Positions 41,844 to 52,519 are shown, numbered from the stretch's first letter. The stretch is DNA of 64,000 bases from Bradyrhizobium guangdongense (GCF_004114975.1 NZ_CP030051.1:4278001-4342000); one strand, 5' to 3'. Notes: a model not told the origin generated them from the letters alone. Numbers and translations are program-made.

Positions 41844-43021
41844 AGGACCGTCCCCTTCCGTATCGTCGCGAGCACGATGTCGGCGGCGAGCACGCTCGGC
41901 GATTTGTTGCCGGTCGACATGATGGTGTCGAGCTGCGCGAAGGCTTCGACCTGTCGTCGGCGCATCGGGGTGTCCGCCAACACCTCGGACAGGGCGCCGG
42001 CGAGCTTCTCCGGCGTGCAATCCTCCTGCAAAAATTCAGGGATCACGTCCTTGCCAATCACGAGATTGGCCAGGATCACCGAGGGCACCTGGATCGCGCG
42101 ACGCAGGATGAAGGCCTCCATCGCGCCGACGCGATAGGCCGTCACCATCGGGATGCCTGAGAGCGCGAGCTCCAGCGTCACGGTGCCGGACTTCGCCAGC
42201 GCGGCGCGCGCGATCCGGAAGGCGGCGCGCTTCTCGGCTTCGCCCACCACGATCTGCGGCTTGACTGGCCAGCTCGCCACGCCCTCGCGGACGGTGGCCT
42301 CCAGATGCGACATGGTCGGCAGCATCAATTCGAATGCGCAGCCCTCGGCTTGCAATCGCCCGAGCGCCGCGCCGAACAAGCCGAGATGATGCCGGATTTC
42401 GCTGCGACGGCTGCCCGGCAGCACCAAGAGAACCGGCGGCTCGCTGTCGCGGCGATTCTGCTCGTTCGCATCGGGCCGCAGCGAGGATAATTGCTCGATC
42501 AGGGGATGGCCGACATAGCTGCAAGGCGGCCCTTTCAGCTTGCGGTATTCCTCCGGCTCGAACGGCAGCAGACCGAGCACGTGATCGACATAGCCGAGCA
42601 TCGCGCGCGCCCGGCCCGGCCGCCAGGCCCAGACCGAGGGCGAGACGTAGTCGATGATGGGGATGTCAGGATTCTTCGCGCGCACACGGCGGGCGACGCG
42701 ATGGGTGAAATCGGGGCTGTCGATGATGACGAGCGCATCGGGCGCGGCGTCCGTCACGGCATCCGCGGTCTCGCGGATCAATCGCAGGATCTTCGGCAGC
42801 TGCTGCAGCACCGCGGCAAAGCCCACGATCGACAGCTCCTCGATCGGAAACAACGTCTCGAGCCCCTCGCGCGCCATGGTGCGGCCCCCGACGCCTTCGA
42901 ACTGCACGCCGTCGCCGAGGCGTTGGCGCAGCACCTTCATCAGCGCGGCGCCGAGCCGATCGCCGGATTCCTCCGTCGCGATCAGGAAGATCTTTCTGAT
43001 GGGATCGCGGGTCTGCATCAC
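41840..43021 (-). CDS. lpxB: lipid-A-disaccharide synthase
   Basis: A 393-residue GT19 glycosyltransferase joining UDP-2,3-diacylglucosamine and lipid X. Visible blocks are LIATEESGDRLGAALMKVL, FEGVGGRTMAREGLETLFPIEELSIVGFAAVL, LVIIDSPDFTHRVARRVR, YVSPSVWAWRPGRA, the nucleotide-site LVLPGSRRSEI, and GTVTLELALSGIPMVTAYR. It starts within the lpxI stop (ATGA). Its final codons run into the palindromic repeat, which supplies the TAG stop. Confidence 0.97.
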   Translation of the reverse strand: MMQTRDPIRKIFLIATEESGDRLGAALMKVLRQRLGDGVQFEGVGGRTMAREGLETLFPIEELSIVGFAAVLQQLPKILRLIRETADAVTDAAPDALVIIDSPDFTHRVARRVRAKNPDIPIIDYVSPSVWAWRPGRARAMLGYVDHVLGLLPFEPEEYRKLKGPPCSYVGHPLIEQLSSLRPDANEQNRRDSEPPVLLVLPGSRRSEIRHHLGLFGAALGRLQAEGCAFELMLPTMSHLEATVREGVASWPVKPQIVVGEAEKRAAFRIARAALAKSGTVTLELALSGIPMVTAYRVGAMEAFILRRAIQVPSVILANLVIGKDVIPEFLQEDCTPEKLAGALSEVLADTPMRRRQVEAFAQLDTIMSTGNKSPSVLAADIVLATIRKGTVL

Positions 43022-43887
43022 GCGGGCAAACCGACGACGAAGAGATATTTGGCGTCGGCCAGCGCGATCATCGCCTGCGGCTCGGCGGCAATGGTGTTGC
43101 CGGCGATCACGGCGACGCCGGCAAGACCGGCCCTGGCGACCCCCTCGATGGTGCGCGGGCCGATCGTCGGCAGGTCGAAGCGCAGATCCTGGCCGCTCTT
43201 CGGCGCCTTCACCAGCACGCCGCGTCCCGTGGCGGCGCGGATACGCCCTTCCTCGCGCAGCCGTGCGACCCGTGCCAGCAGCGCATCGGTGCCCTCGATG
43301 TCCTCGACCGCCACCACGTGGCCGTCGATCACCACCGCGGCCTGACCGATGTCGAACGGCCCGAGCGCGGCGAGCACCGCGCGCCCGCGTTCGATGTCGC
43401 CCTTGGCCTTGTCGGCGGGCCAGGCCCGGCTGATGCAGCCCTCCGGCATCAGCAGGTCGGGCGCGACGTCCTTGATGCCGACCATGCGAAAGCCGTCCTG
43501 CTCGAGGAGCCGCCCGACGCCGGACAACAGATGATCATCGCCGCCGCGAAAGGCGCGGATGACGTTGCCGAGCAGCCGCAGCGTCTTGATGTCGAAGCGG
43601 ATCTCGGTAAGCGAAGGCCGCACCAGGGTGCCGATGAAGATCAGGTCGCGGCAGCCCTCCTCGCGGAACAGCCGCATGGCGCGGCCGAGCTGGCCGACCG
43701 AGATCCAGCGGTGGCGGAATTTTTCGACCTGTAGGGGATCGCAGGCGCCGCGCAGCGGGAATAGCACCGGCGTGATGCCGCGCGCGGCGAGCGACTCGGC
43801 GACTGCGAACGGCATCGCGCCGCCGCCCGCGACCACGCCGACCGGTGATGAAATCGCAGGAGCCGCCGATGTCATGTCCGCGGCCAT
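43018..43887 (-). CDS. lpxI: UDP-2,3-diacylglucosamine pyrophosphatase LpxI
   Basis: A 289-residue LpxI (DUF1009) that hydrolyses UDP-2,3-diacylglucosamine to lipid X, replacing LpxH in alphaproteobacteria. It shows the N-terminal VGVVAGGGAMPFAVAESLAARG, a middle GDDHLLSGVGRLLEQDGFRMVG, and the C-terminal domain LVKAPKSGQDLRFDLPTIGPRTIEGVARAGLAG. The start could be 43887 or 43875. It lies seven bases after lpxA and overlaps lpxB by four. Confidence 0.95.
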   Translation of the reverse strand: MAADMTSAAPAISSPVGVVAGGGAMPFAVAESLAARGITPVLFPLRGACDPLQVEKFRHRWISVGQLGRAMRLFREEGCRDLIFIGTLVRPSLTEIRFDIKTLRLLGNVIRAFRGGDDHLLSGVGRLLEQDGFRMVGIKDVAPDLLMPEGCISRAWPADKAKGDIERGRAVLAALGPFDIGQAAVVIDGHVVAVEDIEGTDALLARVARLREEGRIRAATGRGVLVKAPKSGQDLRFDLPTIGPRTIEGVARAGLAGVAVIAGNTIAAEPQAMIALADAKYLFVVGLPA

Positions 43888-43894
43888 TGCAGCA

Positions 43895-44686
43895 TCACTT
43901 CTCGACGGTGGGAAGACACAGCGGGCGCTTGCCCTTGCCGATGAAGCCGAGGATTTCGGCGATCGCGGGATCTTCGCTCGCAAGCGGCCGCACCGCCTCC
44001 AGCCGTTCGGCGAACGTGCCGGGGCCGTGGAAGAGCTTCTGGTAGAAACCGCGCACGGTCGCGAGCCGCTGCTTGGTGAACTTGCGCCGCTTCATACCGA
44101 TCAGGTTGAGGCTCTCCAGCACGGCATACTGGCCGTTGGCGAGCCCGTACGGAATGATGTCGTCGCGCACGCCCGAGAGGCCGCCGACCATCACGTAGGA
44201 GCCGATCCGCGTGAACTGGTGCACCGCGGACAGCCCGCCGATGTAGACGGCATCGCCGATCTCGCAATGGCCGCCGAGCGTCGCCGAGGTGGCGAAGATC
44301 GCGTTGTTGCCGACCATGCAGTCGTGGCCGACATGGCTGTTGTTCATGAAATAGCCGTCGTTGCCGACGCGCGTCTTGCCGCCGCCCTTGACGGTGCCGA
44401 CATTCATGGTCGCGCCTTCGCGGATGACGTTGCCCGAACCGATCTCGAGCGTGGTCGGCTCGCCCTTGTAGCTGAGATCCTGCGGCGCGCCGCCGAGCAC
44501 CGCGAATGGCGAGATGACGCAGCCATCGCCGACCGTGGTGTGGCCGATGATTGTGACCTGTCCGATCAGCTTGCAATTGGCCCCGATCCGGGCGTTGCGA
44601 CCGATGATGCAGAAGGGCCCGATCTCGGTGCCCTCGCCGATCACGGCGCCGTCTTCCACCTGCGCGGTGGGGTCGATCTTACTCAT
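43895..44686 (-). CDS. lpxA: UDP-N-acetylglucosamine acyltransferase
   Basis: A 263-residue left-handed beta-helix acyltransferase for the first step of lipid A synthesis. Hexapeptide repeats fill residues 1-190 (IGEGTEIGPFCIIGRNARIG and following); the catalytic His is in NNSHVGHDCMVGNNA, and the helical C-terminal domain follows. Start at ATG 44686 (MSKIDPTAQ); its first bases belong to a 17-bp tandem duplication. Unlike its neighbours it is separated from the upstream gene by 195 bases. Bradyrhizobium lipid A is built on diaminoglucose, so the acceptor may be the 3-amino sugar; sequence alone does not show this. Confidence 0.97.
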   Translation of the reverse strand: MSKIDPTAQVEDGAVIGEGTEIGPFCIIGRNARIGANCKLIGQVTIIGHTTVGDGCVISPFAVLGGAPQDLSYKGEPTTLEIGSGNVIREGATMNVGTVKGGGKTRVGNDGYFMNNSHVGHDCMVGNNAIFATSATLGGHCEIGDAVYIGGLSAVHQFTRIGSYVMVGGLSGVRDDIIPYGLANGQYAVLESLNLIGMKRRKFTKQRLATVRGFYQKLFHGPGTFAERLEAVRPLASEDPAIAEILGFIGKGKRPLCLPTVEK

Positions 44687-44707
44687 CAAGCGATCTTACT
44701 TATCAAG
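44674..44707. repeat. 17-bp tandem duplication over the lpxA start codon
   Basis: CGATCTTACTCATCAAG (44674-44690) is followed directly by CGATCTTACTTATCAAG (44691-44707), 16 of 17 identical. The first copy holds the lpxA ATG (minus strand); in the second the ATG has become ATA. Confidence 0.85.
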
Positions 44708-44881
44708 AAGGTCTGACTAAATGTTGAACTTGCTCAGCTTTCCGCTGGTTAGCGCGACTGCGCCCGATCTGTCCAGTGACGTATGATCTCGGCGTATTTC
44801 AGAAGCCGCCTGAACCAGCCATGCCGCTGGATCAACCATCTCATCCAACGCTTGAACTGTGGCCGCGCTCGGCAAGCCGCC

Positions 44882-45343
44882 TCAGTCGGTCAGCATCGCC
44901 CCGACATCGGCTTCGGCGACGACCGTGCCGTTGACCTTGGCGTCGCCGTGAAACCACCACATCGTCTTGCGGCGGCCGAGCGAGCGCATGTGATACTCGA
45001 TGGTATCCCCGGGCAGCACGGGTTTGCGGAACTTGCACTTGTCGATGGTGAGGAAATACACCGCCCGCGGCTTCTCGGTGCCCTCGACCGACTTGATGCC
45101 GATCACGCCGGCGGTCTGCGCCATCGCCTCGATCATCATGACGCCGGGATAGACCGGACGCTCAGGGAAATGGCCCTGGAACGCCGGCTCGTTGAAGGTG
45201 ACATTCTTGATGCCGATGCCGCTGTAGTCGGCCCGGATGTTGATCACCCGGTCGATCAGCAACATCGGGAAACGGTGCGGCAGCGTCTGGAGGATCGCAT
45301 TGATGTCCACCAGCTCGAATTTCACAGGTGATTCCGCCGTCAT
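44882..45343 (-). CDS. fabZ: 3-hydroxyacyl-[ACP] dehydratase
   Basis: A 153-residue hot-dog-fold dehydratase of fatty acid synthesis. Catalytic His in [14 protein letters not shown] and Glu in [17 protein letters not shown] are present. It starts in the lpxD stop (ATGA). The 195 bases from its stop to lpxA have no recognised gene; one 40-codon minus-strand ORF (44839-44717) is open there but unsupported. Confidence 0.97.
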   Translation of the reverse strand: MTAESPVKFELVDINAILQTLPHRFPMLLIDRVINIRADYSGIGIKNVTFNEPAFQGHFPERPVYPGVMMIEAMAQTAGVIGIKSVEGTEKPRAVYFLTIDKCKFRKPVLPGDTIEYHMRSLGRRKTMWWFHGDAKVNGTVVAEADVGAMLTD

Positions 45344-46407
45344 TCCCGTCCCTCGTCCTTCGGATCGGCCTTGCTGTCGCGTACCAGGCGCTCCACCGCG
45401 ATGATTTCCTTGAACCATTGTTTGGTCGGCTTGGCAAAAAAACCGCCCCAGCGTCCATTTGGCGGGATGTCGTCCTTGACGCCGCTCATCGCGGTGACCT
45501 GGGCCCCGTCGCCGATCTTGAGGTGATTGTTGATGCCAACCTTCGCTCCCAGCGCCACGTTGTCGCCGATGGTCAGGCTGCCCGCGAGCCCGATCTGGGC
45601 TGCCAACAGGCAGTTCCGGCCAATCGTCACATTGTGGCCGATCTGGACCTGATTGTCGATTTTGGTGCCCTCACCGATTACCGTGTCGCGCAGGGAGCCG
45701 CGGTCGATGGTGGTGCCGGCGCCGACCTCCACATTGTTCTGGATCAGCACGCGGCCGGTCTGGGGCACCTTCAGATGGCCCTCGGGGCCAAAGAAAATGA
45801 AGCCGTAGCCGTCCTGGCCGATCGAGCAACCGGGATGGATCAGCACATTGTTGCCGATCAGCGCGCACTGAATGGCGCTGCGGGCGCCGACATTGCAGTC
45901 CCGGCCGATCTTGACGCCGGGACCAAGCACCACGCCGGCCCCGATCACGGTGCCGCTGCCGATTTCGACCTCGGGACCGATGACGGCCAGCGGCTCGACG
46001 ATCACGTCGTCCTCCAGCCGCGCCGAGGGATCGATGATGGCCGACGGCGCGATGCCGTCGTTGCCGAACCAGGACTGCGGGCGCAGTGCATCGGCGTGCC
46101 ATTCCCGCGCAAGCCCGACGAAGGCACGGAACGGCTGCGCCGCCCGCAGCACCGTTACATGCGGCGGGACCTGGGCCTCGAAGCGGGGGCTGACCAGGCA
46201 GGCGCCGGCCTTGGTCGCTTTCAGCTCATCGACATATTTGAGATTGTCGAAGAACGCCAAATGCATCGGGCCGGCTTCGTCGAGTGAAGCGATGCCCGTG
46301 ATGACGTGGCTGCCCCTGCTGGGATCGACCAGTTGCGCCTTGGTCAGCGCAGCGATGTCAGCCAGCGTTGCGGCCGGCGGTTTCTTGAAGAAGGTCGGCT
46401 GCGCCAT
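45340..46407 (-). CDS. lpxD: UDP-3-O-(3-hydroxyacyl)glucosamine N-acyltransferase
   Basis: A 355-residue trimeric hexapeptide acyltransferase, third step of lipid A synthesis. An N-terminal uridine-binding domain (1-105) precedes the beta-helix ([24 protein letters not shown] on), with catalytic His in [17 protein letters not shown]. The ATG at 46407 has a GAGGTGGA ribosome-binding site; the longer open frame is rejected. The upstream gene is bamA, 136 bases away. Confidence 0.97.
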   Translation of the reverse strand: MAQPTFFKKPPAATLADIAALTKAQLVDPSRGSHVITGIASLDEAGPMHLAFFDNLKYVDELKATKAGACLVSPRFEAQVPPHVTVLRAAQPFRAFVGLAREWHADALRPQSWFGNDGIAPSAIIDPSARLEDDVIVEPLAVIGPEVEIGSGTVIGAGVVLGPGVKIGRDCNVGARSAIQCALIGNNVLIHPGCSIGQDGYGFIFFGPEGHLKVPQTGRVLIQNNVEVGAGTTIDRGSLRDTVIGEGTKIDNQVQIGHNVTIGRNCLLAAQIGLAGSLTIGDNVALGAKVGINNHLKIGDGAQVTAMSGVKDDIPPNGRWGGFFAKPTKQWFKEIIAVERLVRDSKADPKDEGRE

Positions 46408-46543
46408 TCCACCTCGTCGCGGTCCGGCTTCGACATGAAGCGGCCAAGCCGCATCATGCCTTATCTCACGGATTGAGCACGATCTTTTTGGCGCCGGCCG
46501 CAAGGTTTTCCCAAAGCGGCCGGATCATGCCCTGCTGATCGAA

Positions 46544-49078
46544 TTAGAACGTCGTGCCGCCGCCGAAGCGGAATTCCTGCGTGCGGTCATACTTGCCCTT
46601 GGTCAGCGGCACCGCGTAGTCGAAGCGCAGCGGACCGAACGGCGAGGCCCAGATCAGGCCGACACCGACTGACGACCGGACGACCTTGCTGTCGTCGTAG
46701 ATCAGGCCGGTACAGGTGCCGGGCGTCGCCGGATTGACCGTCGACGGCGTGCAGGTCGAATTCTTGGGCGTGGTCATTTCGTTGGTCACCGACCACGTCG
46801 TCGGACCCTGGTAATCGTAGAGACCGCCGGCGTCGGCATAGACGGCGCCCTTCAGACCCACTTCCTTGGGCAGGAACCAGAACGGCATCTGCAGTTCGAG
46901 CGAAGCGCCCCAGTACTTCGTGCCGCCGATCGCGTCCTGCGTGCCATACGGGTTGAGGTCGCGCGGACCAATGCCGTTCGGGGCGAAGCCGCGGACGAGA
47001 TTCGGCCCCATCTGGAAGTGGTCGAGCATGCGCAGGTCGCTGCCCATCTTGGTCAGGACGCCGCCCTGGAGGTGGACGAGGCCGACGAGATCCGACACCA
47101 GCGACTGGTAGTACTTCGCATCGCCGGCGGTCTTCAGGTAGGTGACGTCGCCGCCGACGCCGGCGAAGTCCTGCTTGAAGTCGATGAGCAGGCCGTCGGT
47201 CGGGTTCTTGTTGTTGTCGAGCGTGTTGTAGGTCAGCGTGTAGCCCAGCGCCGAAGTCAGCGTCTTGCCGTTCGCCAGCTCCCTGCGGACCGGCAGCGAG
47301 GCTTCGCCGTCGCTGTAGCAGCCGAGGCCGTTGGTCGACGGATCCAGCGTCAGACCATTGGCATTGGCAAACGCCGGACTCGGATTGAAGGCAGCCGTAC
47401 CAATGTTGTTGTTGCAGTTCGCCAGGATGCTCGGCAGCGTGATTTCCTGCTGATAGACCGAGTAGCGCACCTGGAGCGCCAGATCCTCACGCAAGGAGAA
47501 GCCGAGGCGCGGCGAGAAGCCGAGCGTCTTGGTGCCGTAGGAGATGTAGCTGTTGGACAGCTGCTGGCGCTGATAGAGGTCGAGACCCAGCGCGACGCGG
47601 TAGTCGAGCAGATAGGGCTCGACGAACGACAGCGAATAGCCGCGCGCGTACTGGCCATAGGTGACCGACGCCTTGGCGAACAGGCCGCGGCCGAGCAGGT
47701 TGCGCTCGGAGATCGAGACTTCGGCAAGCGCACCGTCGGTGGTGGAGTAACCGCCCGAGATCGAGAAGTCGCCGGTCGACTTCTCCTCGAGATCGACGAT
47801 CAGCACCACGCGATCGCTGGAGGAGCCAGGCTCCGTCGTGATCTTCACGGTCTTGAAGTAATCGAGGTTCTTCAGCCGGCGCTCGGCGCGGTCGACCAGA
47901 GCGCGGTTGTAGGCATCGCCCTCGGAGATATCGAATTCGCGGCGGATCACGTAGTCACGCGTGCGGGTGTTGCCGCGGATGTTGATGCGCTCGATATAGG
48001 TGCGCGGACCCTCGTCGATGTTGAACACGACGGAGACGGTGTGCGCATCGAAGTTACGATCGCCGCCCGGACGCACCACCGCGAAGGCATAGCCGCGGCG
48101 CGAGGCTTCGATCTGCATCTCCTCGACCGACTTCTCGACCGATTCGACATTGTAGAGCGAGCCGACATTGACGCGCGAAAAGCTGCGCAGCGAACTCGCA
48201 TCGAAATTCGGGATGCTGGTGCGGAAATCGACGGTGCCGACGCGGTACTGCGCGCCCTCCTCGATCTTGAAGGTGACGTTGAAGCCCTTCTTCTCCGGAT
48301 CGTATTCGGTGAGCGCGGCCACGACCTGAACGTCGGCGAAGCCGTTCTTCAGGTAGAAGCGGCGAATCAGGTCGCGGTCGGCCTCGACGCGATCGGGATC
48401 GTAGATGTCACCGCTCGAGAGGAAGCTCAGCAGGTTCGATTCGTGCGTCTTGATGACGTCCCGGAGGCGGTAGGACGAGAACGCGTTGTTGCCGATAAAC
48501 TCGATCGACTTGACCGAGGTCTTGGCGCCTTCGTTGATCGTGAAGACGAGATCGACGCGGTTGTTCGGCTGCTCGATGATCTCAGGCGTGACGGTCACGT
48601 CATAGCGGCCGGAGCGGCGATAGATCTCTGCGATTCGCAGCGTGTCCGACTGCACCATGGCGCGGGAGAAGGTGCCACGGGCCTTGGACTGGACTTCGGC
48701 GGTGAGCTGCTCGTCCTTGATCTTCTTGTTGCCCTCGAAGGCAACGCGGCCGATCACCGGGTTTTCCACCACGGAGACGATGATCTGGCCGCCGGCACCG
48801 CGGTTGATCTTCACGTCCTGGAACAGGCCGGTCTCGATCAGCGCCTTGAGGCCGTCATCGATGGCGCCCTGATCGAGGCGACCACCGGGGCCGGGCTTGA
48901 AGTAGGAGCGGATCGTCTCCACCTCGACGCGGCGATTCCCTTCCACGGAAATCGACTGCACGGTCTGCGCGAGCGCAGGCGAAGACACCAAAACAGCCCC
49001 AACCGGGGCAACCACCGGCGCGCCGAACATGATCAGGGTTGCGAGCAAGCCCCCCCGGAGTCGCAGTCCAAACTTCAT
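46544..49078 (-). CDS. bamA: outer membrane protein assembly factor BamA
   Basis: An 844-residue Omp85 protein that inserts beta-barrel proteins into the outer membrane. A signal peptide (about 1-38, ending SSPALAQ) leads to five POTRA domains (about 40-430) and a 16-strand barrel with the VRGFAPNGIGPRD loop-6 motif. The C-terminus ends in Phe (EFRFGGGTTF), as needed for recognition. Cysteine pairs appear in extracellular loops (ILANCNNNIG, GLGCYSDGE, NSTCTPSTVNPATPGTCTG). The ATG at 49078 begins the signal sequence. Confidence 0.97.
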   Translation of the reverse strand: MKFGLRLRGGLLATLIMFGAPVVAPVGAVLVSSPALAQTVQSISVEGNRRVEVETIRSYFKPGPGGRLDQGAIDDGLKALIETGLFQDVKINRGAGGQIIVSVVENPVIGRVAFEGNKKIKDEQLTAEVQSKARGTFSRAMVQSDTLRIAEIYRRSGRYDVTVTPEIIEQPNNRVDLVFTINEGAKTSVKSIEFIGNNAFSSYRLRDVIKTHESNLLSFLSSGDIYDPDRVEADRDLIRRFYLKNGFADVQVVAALTEYDPEKKGFNVTFKIEEGAQYRVGTVDFRTSIPNFDASSLRSFSRVNVGSLYNVESVEKSVEEMQIEASRRGYAFAVVRPGGDRNFDAHTVSVVFNIDEGPRTYIERINIRGNTRTRDYVIRREFDISEGDAYNRALVDRAERRLKNLDYFKTVKITTEPGSSSDRVVLIVDLEEKSTGDFSISGGYSTTDGALAEVSISERNLLGRGLFAKASVTYGQYARGYSLSFVEPYLLDYRVALGLDLYQRQQLSNSYISYGTKTLGFSPRLGFSLREDLALQVRYSVYQQEITLPSILANCNNNIGTAAFNPSPAFANANGLTLDPSTNGLGCYSDGEASLPVRRELANGKTLTSALGYTLTYNTLDNNKNPTDGLLIDFKQDFAGVGGDVTYLKTAGDAKYYQSLVSDLVGLVHLQGGVLTKMGSDLRMLDHFQMGPNLVRGFAPNGIGPRDLNPYGTQDAIGGTKYWGASLELQMPFWFLPKEVGLKGAVYADAGGLYDYQGPTTWSVTNEMTTPKNSTCTPSTVNPATPGTCTGLIYDDSKVVRSSVGVGLIWASPFGPLRFDYAVPLTKGKYDRTQEFRFGGGTTF

Positions 49079-49252
49079 TGCGCAACGCGCCCTTATCAAC
49101 GTACCAGACCAACCCCGAAGCCGGTCTGGGAGATTCCCCAAGTTCTAGCCGCTTGTAGCCAATTTCCCCGACGCCGCAAACGGCCGAGCGCGCCGTAATT
49201 TCAATTTCAGTCCAAGACGTTGCCCAAGAGCAACGCCACAAAAAAGCCCCTA

Positions 49253-50404
49253 TCAGGACGCCGCCATTCGAAGGATGTCGTTGTAGGTGGCAAACACCAT
49301 CAGCATCAGCACCAGACCCAGTCCGATTCGGAACCCCATTTCCTGGGTCCGCTCCGACAGCGGACGGCCCCGGACCACCTCGGCCGTGTAGAACAAAAGG
49401 TGACCGCCATCGAGCAGCGGGATCGGGAACAGGTTCAACAGGCCGATCGAGACCGACAGCACGGCGCAGAGATTGATCACGAACTGGAACCCGGCGCTGG
49501 CCGCCTGCCCCGACATCTTGGCGATGCCGAGCACGCCGCTGACCTCGTTCGGATTGCCCTGCCCGACGAACAGCGAGCCCAGGAACTTGAAGGTGCTGGT
49601 GATGATGAACCAAACCTGCTCGACCCCGATCTTGAGCGCCTCGCCGACGCCGACCGGCGCAGTCGAAGCCTCACCGGCCTGGGACTTATGCTCGACGCCG
49701 AGCACGCCGACCTGGTGGCGGTTTCCGAACGGATCCTTGCGCTCGAGCAGCGCCGGTGTCGCGGTCAGCGACACGATCGCACCGTCCCGCTTCACCTGGA
49801 AAACAAGTGCTGAACCGGCGCTCGTCGCGACGATCCGCTGCATGTCGGCAAAGCTCTCGATCGGCTTGCCGTCGATCTGGACCACGACGTCACCGACCTT
49901 GAAGCCGGCGGCCGCCGCAGCGCCATCGGCGACGACGCCGTCGACACGGGCGATCGTGCTCGGCTTGCCGTAATACAGCGCCATGCCCGCGAAAATCAGG
50001 GCGCCGAGGATGAAATTGGCGACCGGACCGGCGGCGACGATGGCCGCGCGCGGGCCAACCTTCTTGTGATGAAAGCTGCCGGCGCGCTCCTCGGCCGTCA
50101 TGGCGGCGAGCGCCTCGGCCGACGGCGTGGAGGCCTCGCTCTCGTCGCCGAAGAATTTGACGTACCCTCCGAGCGGGATCGCCGAGATCTTCCAGCGGGT
50201 GCCATGGCGGTCGTTGAACCCAACCAGCTCAGGTCCGAAACCCAGCGAAAAGGTCAGCACCCGCACGCCAGCCCAGCGCGCGACCAGGAAATGGCCGAGT
50301 TCATGGAAGAACACGACAATGGTCAGGACGAAGAGGAAGGGAACGACGTAGCCGAGGAGCCCATGGCTCAACGTGTTGAAACTATGGGTAAAAAAGTCGA
50401 TCAT
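49253..50404 (-). CDS. rseP: RIP metalloprotease RseP
   Basis: A 383-residue site-2 intramembrane protease. TM1 carries the zinc motif HELGH (VVFFHELGHFLVARWAGV). One PDZ domain (about 125-200, DGAAAAAGFKVGDVVVQIDGKP) follows, and the late TM has LFPIPLLDGGHLLF with the third zinc ligand Asp. It cleaves anti-sigma or other membrane substrates. Located between dxr and bamA, a conserved order; 174 bases separate it from bamA. Confidence 0.95.
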   Translation of the reverse strand: MIDFFTHSFNTLSHGLLGYVVPFLFVLTIVVFFHELGHFLVARWAGVRVLTFSLGFGPELVGFNDRHGTRWKISAIPLGGYVKFFGDESEASTPSAEALAAMTAEERAGSFHHKKVGPRAAIVAAGPVANFILGALIFAGMALYYGKPSTIARVDGVVADGAAAAAGFKVGDVVVQIDGKPIESFADMQRIVATSAGSALVFQVKRDGAIVSLTATPALLERKDPFGNRHQVGVLGVEHKSQAGEASTAPVGVGEALKIGVEQVWFIITSTFKFLGSLFVGQGNPNEVSGVLGIAKMSGQAASAGFQFVINLCAVLSVSIGLLNLFPIPLLDGGHLLFYTAEVVRGRPLSERTQEMGFRIGLGLVLMLMVFATYNDILRMAAS

Positions 50405-50448
50405 CGAATTCCCTCATCCAGCGCCGCAAGGCCCTGGCCCCGAACCAT

Positions 50449-51672
50449 CTAGGATGCCTTTAAGGCAATTTGAGGCAATAGGGCGGCAGCTTTATTTCGC
50501 GAAACATGGTCAACAGAGATTGCATCATCCGCTGAGGTCATGGGGCCGTGGTTTCCGCCTCGGATCCAGTCCTCCAGCGTCGCCTCGACCAGCCGGGCAA
50601 TCGCGCCGAAGCGGATCTTGCCGGCGATGAAGGCCGCGACCGCGACCTCGTTGGCGGCGTTGTAGACGGTTGTCGCCCCCTTCCCGTGCCGGAGCGAATC
50701 GAAAGCGAGGCGAAGCCCGGGGAACCGTTCGAAATCAGGTGCCTCGAAGGTCAACTGCCCGATCTTGGCCAGATCGAGCTTCGCCGCCGGCCCCTTGATC
50801 CGGTCGGGCCAGCCGAGGCAATGGGCGATCGGCGTGCGCATGTCGGGCGATCCGAGCTGGGCCACCACGGAGCGGTCGGAGAACTCGACCATGCCATGGA
50901 TGATCGACTGCGGATGCACCAGCACGTCGATCTCATCGGGCGAGAGCGCGAACAGGTACGACGCCTCGATCACCTCGAGGCCCTTGTTCATCATCGAAGC
51001 GGAATCGATCGTGATCTTCTGACCCATGCTCCAGTTCGGATGCTTCAGGGCCTGTTCCAGGGTCGCCTGCTCGATGTCGACGGGCTTCCAGGTCCGGAAC
51101 GGACCGCCCGAGGCTGTAATGATGACGCGGACCAGCTCGTCGCGATTGCCCGATGCCAGCGCCTGAAACAGCGCGTTGTGCTCGGAATCGGCCGGCAGGA
51201 TGCAGGCGCCCGCTTTCGCCGCGCGCTGCATGAAGAAATCGCCGGCACAAACCAGGCATTCCTTGTTGGCCAGCGCAACATGGGCGCCGCGATCGACGGC
51301 GGCCAAAGCCGGCTTCAACCCGGCCGCACCGCTCACCGCGGCCATCACCCAATCGGCCGGACGCGCGCCCGCCTCGATGACAGCGCTTTCGCCGGCGCCG
51401 CATTCCGTGCTCGTGCCCGCAAGTGCGGACTTGAGCTCGCCGAGCTTGGTGCTGTCTGCGATCGCCACGAAGCGCGCGGAAAATTCCTTCGCCAGCTTCG
51501 CCAACGCCTCGACATTGCTGTTCGCCGTCAAGGCTTCGACGCGATAGCGCTCGCGCGAAGCCCGCAACAGATCCATCGTGCTGTCGCCGATCGAGCCGGT
51601 AGCACCGAGAACCGTGACGCTGCGAATGTCGGACGCAGCGAGCTTGTTGTTACGCAAAGGGACTGCGCTCAT
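50449..51672 (-). CDS. dxr: 1-deoxy-D-xylulose-5-phosphate reductoisomerase
   Basis: A 407-residue MEP-pathway enzyme making 2-C-methylerythritol 4-phosphate for isoprenoids. NADPH loop [22 protein letters not shown], metal and substrate residues in [14 protein letters not shown], the catalytic loop ASGGPFR, and [22 protein letters not shown]. The ATG at 51672 lies four bases after the cdsA stop. Gene order cdsA-dxr-rseP is standard. Confidence 0.97.
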   Translation of the reverse strand: MSAVPLRNNKLAASDIRSVTVLGATGSIGDSTMDLLRASRERYRVEALTANSNVEALAKLAKEFSARFVAIADSTKLGELKSALAGTSTECGAGESAVIEAGARPADWVMAAVSGAAGLKPALAAVDRGAHVALANKECLVCAGDFFMQRAAKAGACILPADSEHNALFQALASGNRDELVRVIITASGGPFRTWKPVDIEQATLEQALKHPNWSMGQKITIDSASMMNKGLEVIEASYLFALSPDEIDVLVHPQSIIHGMVEFSDRSVVAQLGSPDMRTPIAHCLGWPDRIKGPAAKLDLAKIGQLTFEAPDFERFPGLRLAFDSLRHGKGATTVYNAANEVAVAAFIAGKIRFGAIARLVEATLEDWIRGGNHGPMTSADDAISVDHVSRNKAAALLPQIALKAS

Positions 51673-51676
51673 ATCC

Positions 51677-52519
51677 TCACCAAACCATAAGACCGCTTCC
51701 GGCGCTATGCACACCATGGCGGAGAAAGCTGATCATCCATGCCACCAGAATGGCGGCGACAAAGCCGTCCAGGCGGTCCAGAAGCCCGCCATGGCCGGGA
51801 ATTAAGTGACTGGAATCCTTGACGCCGAAGTGCCTTTTCACGGCGGATTCGAACAGATCGCCCAGTTGCGATACCACCGAAAGGATGGCGCTGACGAGGA
51901 GCAGCGGGACGGCCCTCCCGATGCCGAATGCCGCAAAGCTGCTCGCAACCGCAAGACTCGCCGCAAAACCGCCGAATGCACCGGCCCAGGTCTTCTTCGG
52001 GCTGACACGCGGCCATAGCTTCGGTCCGCCGATGCTGCGGCCGGCGAAATAACCGCCGATATCGGTCGCCCACACCACCAGCAGCACGAACATCAGCGCC
52101 GAAAAGCCGTTGACGAGATCCTTCCGCAGCAGGATCGAGGCCAGCAGCGCCGCCGCTGCATACGCAAATCCCGTCGCAGCCCAAATGAACCTCCCGCGCG
52201 CGATCATCGTGATGATCGCCCCGCCGACGCAGCCGACGACGACGGCGGTCTTGAGCGCACCGGCGGCAACGCACAATCCCATCGCGGCGATGACGAACGT
52301 CCCTGCCCCGGTCAACGCGGTCGAGCCAGCCCCGACCACCATGAGCCATTCCGCGAACAGCCCGATCGACACCAGCGTCACGAGCAGCGCCCACAGCCAA
52401 CCGCCGGCGTAAGCGAGCGCAATCGTAAGCGGCGCCAGCACCAGCGCTGCGAGGACTCGCATCACCAGATTGCTCGGGGCGGGCTTGGCGCCCGCGGCTT
52501 CGGCGTCGGGTTCGCTCAC
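51677..52519 (-). CDS. cdsA: phosphatidate cytidylyltransferase
   Basis: A 280-residue membrane enzyme forming CDP-diacylglycerol. About eight TM helices and the CDS signature ending [25 protein letters not shown] (about 235-260). It starts with GTG at 52519, overlapping the uppS stop (GTGA). Confidence 0.96.
   Translation of the reverse strand: MSEPDAEAAGAKPAPSNLVMRVLAALVLAPLTIALAYAGGWLWALLVTLVSIGLFAEWLMVVGAGSTALTGAGTFVIAAMGLCVAAGALKTAVVVGCVGGAIITMIARGRFIWAATGFAYAAAALLASILLRKDLVNGFSALMFVLLVVWATDIGGYFAGRSIGGPKLWPRVSPKKTWAGAFGGFAASLAVASSFAAFGIGRAVPLLLVSAILSVVSQLGDLFESAVKRHFGVKDSSHLIPGHGGLLDRLDGFVAAILVAWMISFLRHGVHSAGSGLMVW

Noticed and set aside
44717..44839. 40-codon minus-strand ORF between fabZ and lpxA
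   Set aside because: No Shine-Dalgarno, no recognisable protein features, and an overlapping frame is equally open; kept only as a remark.
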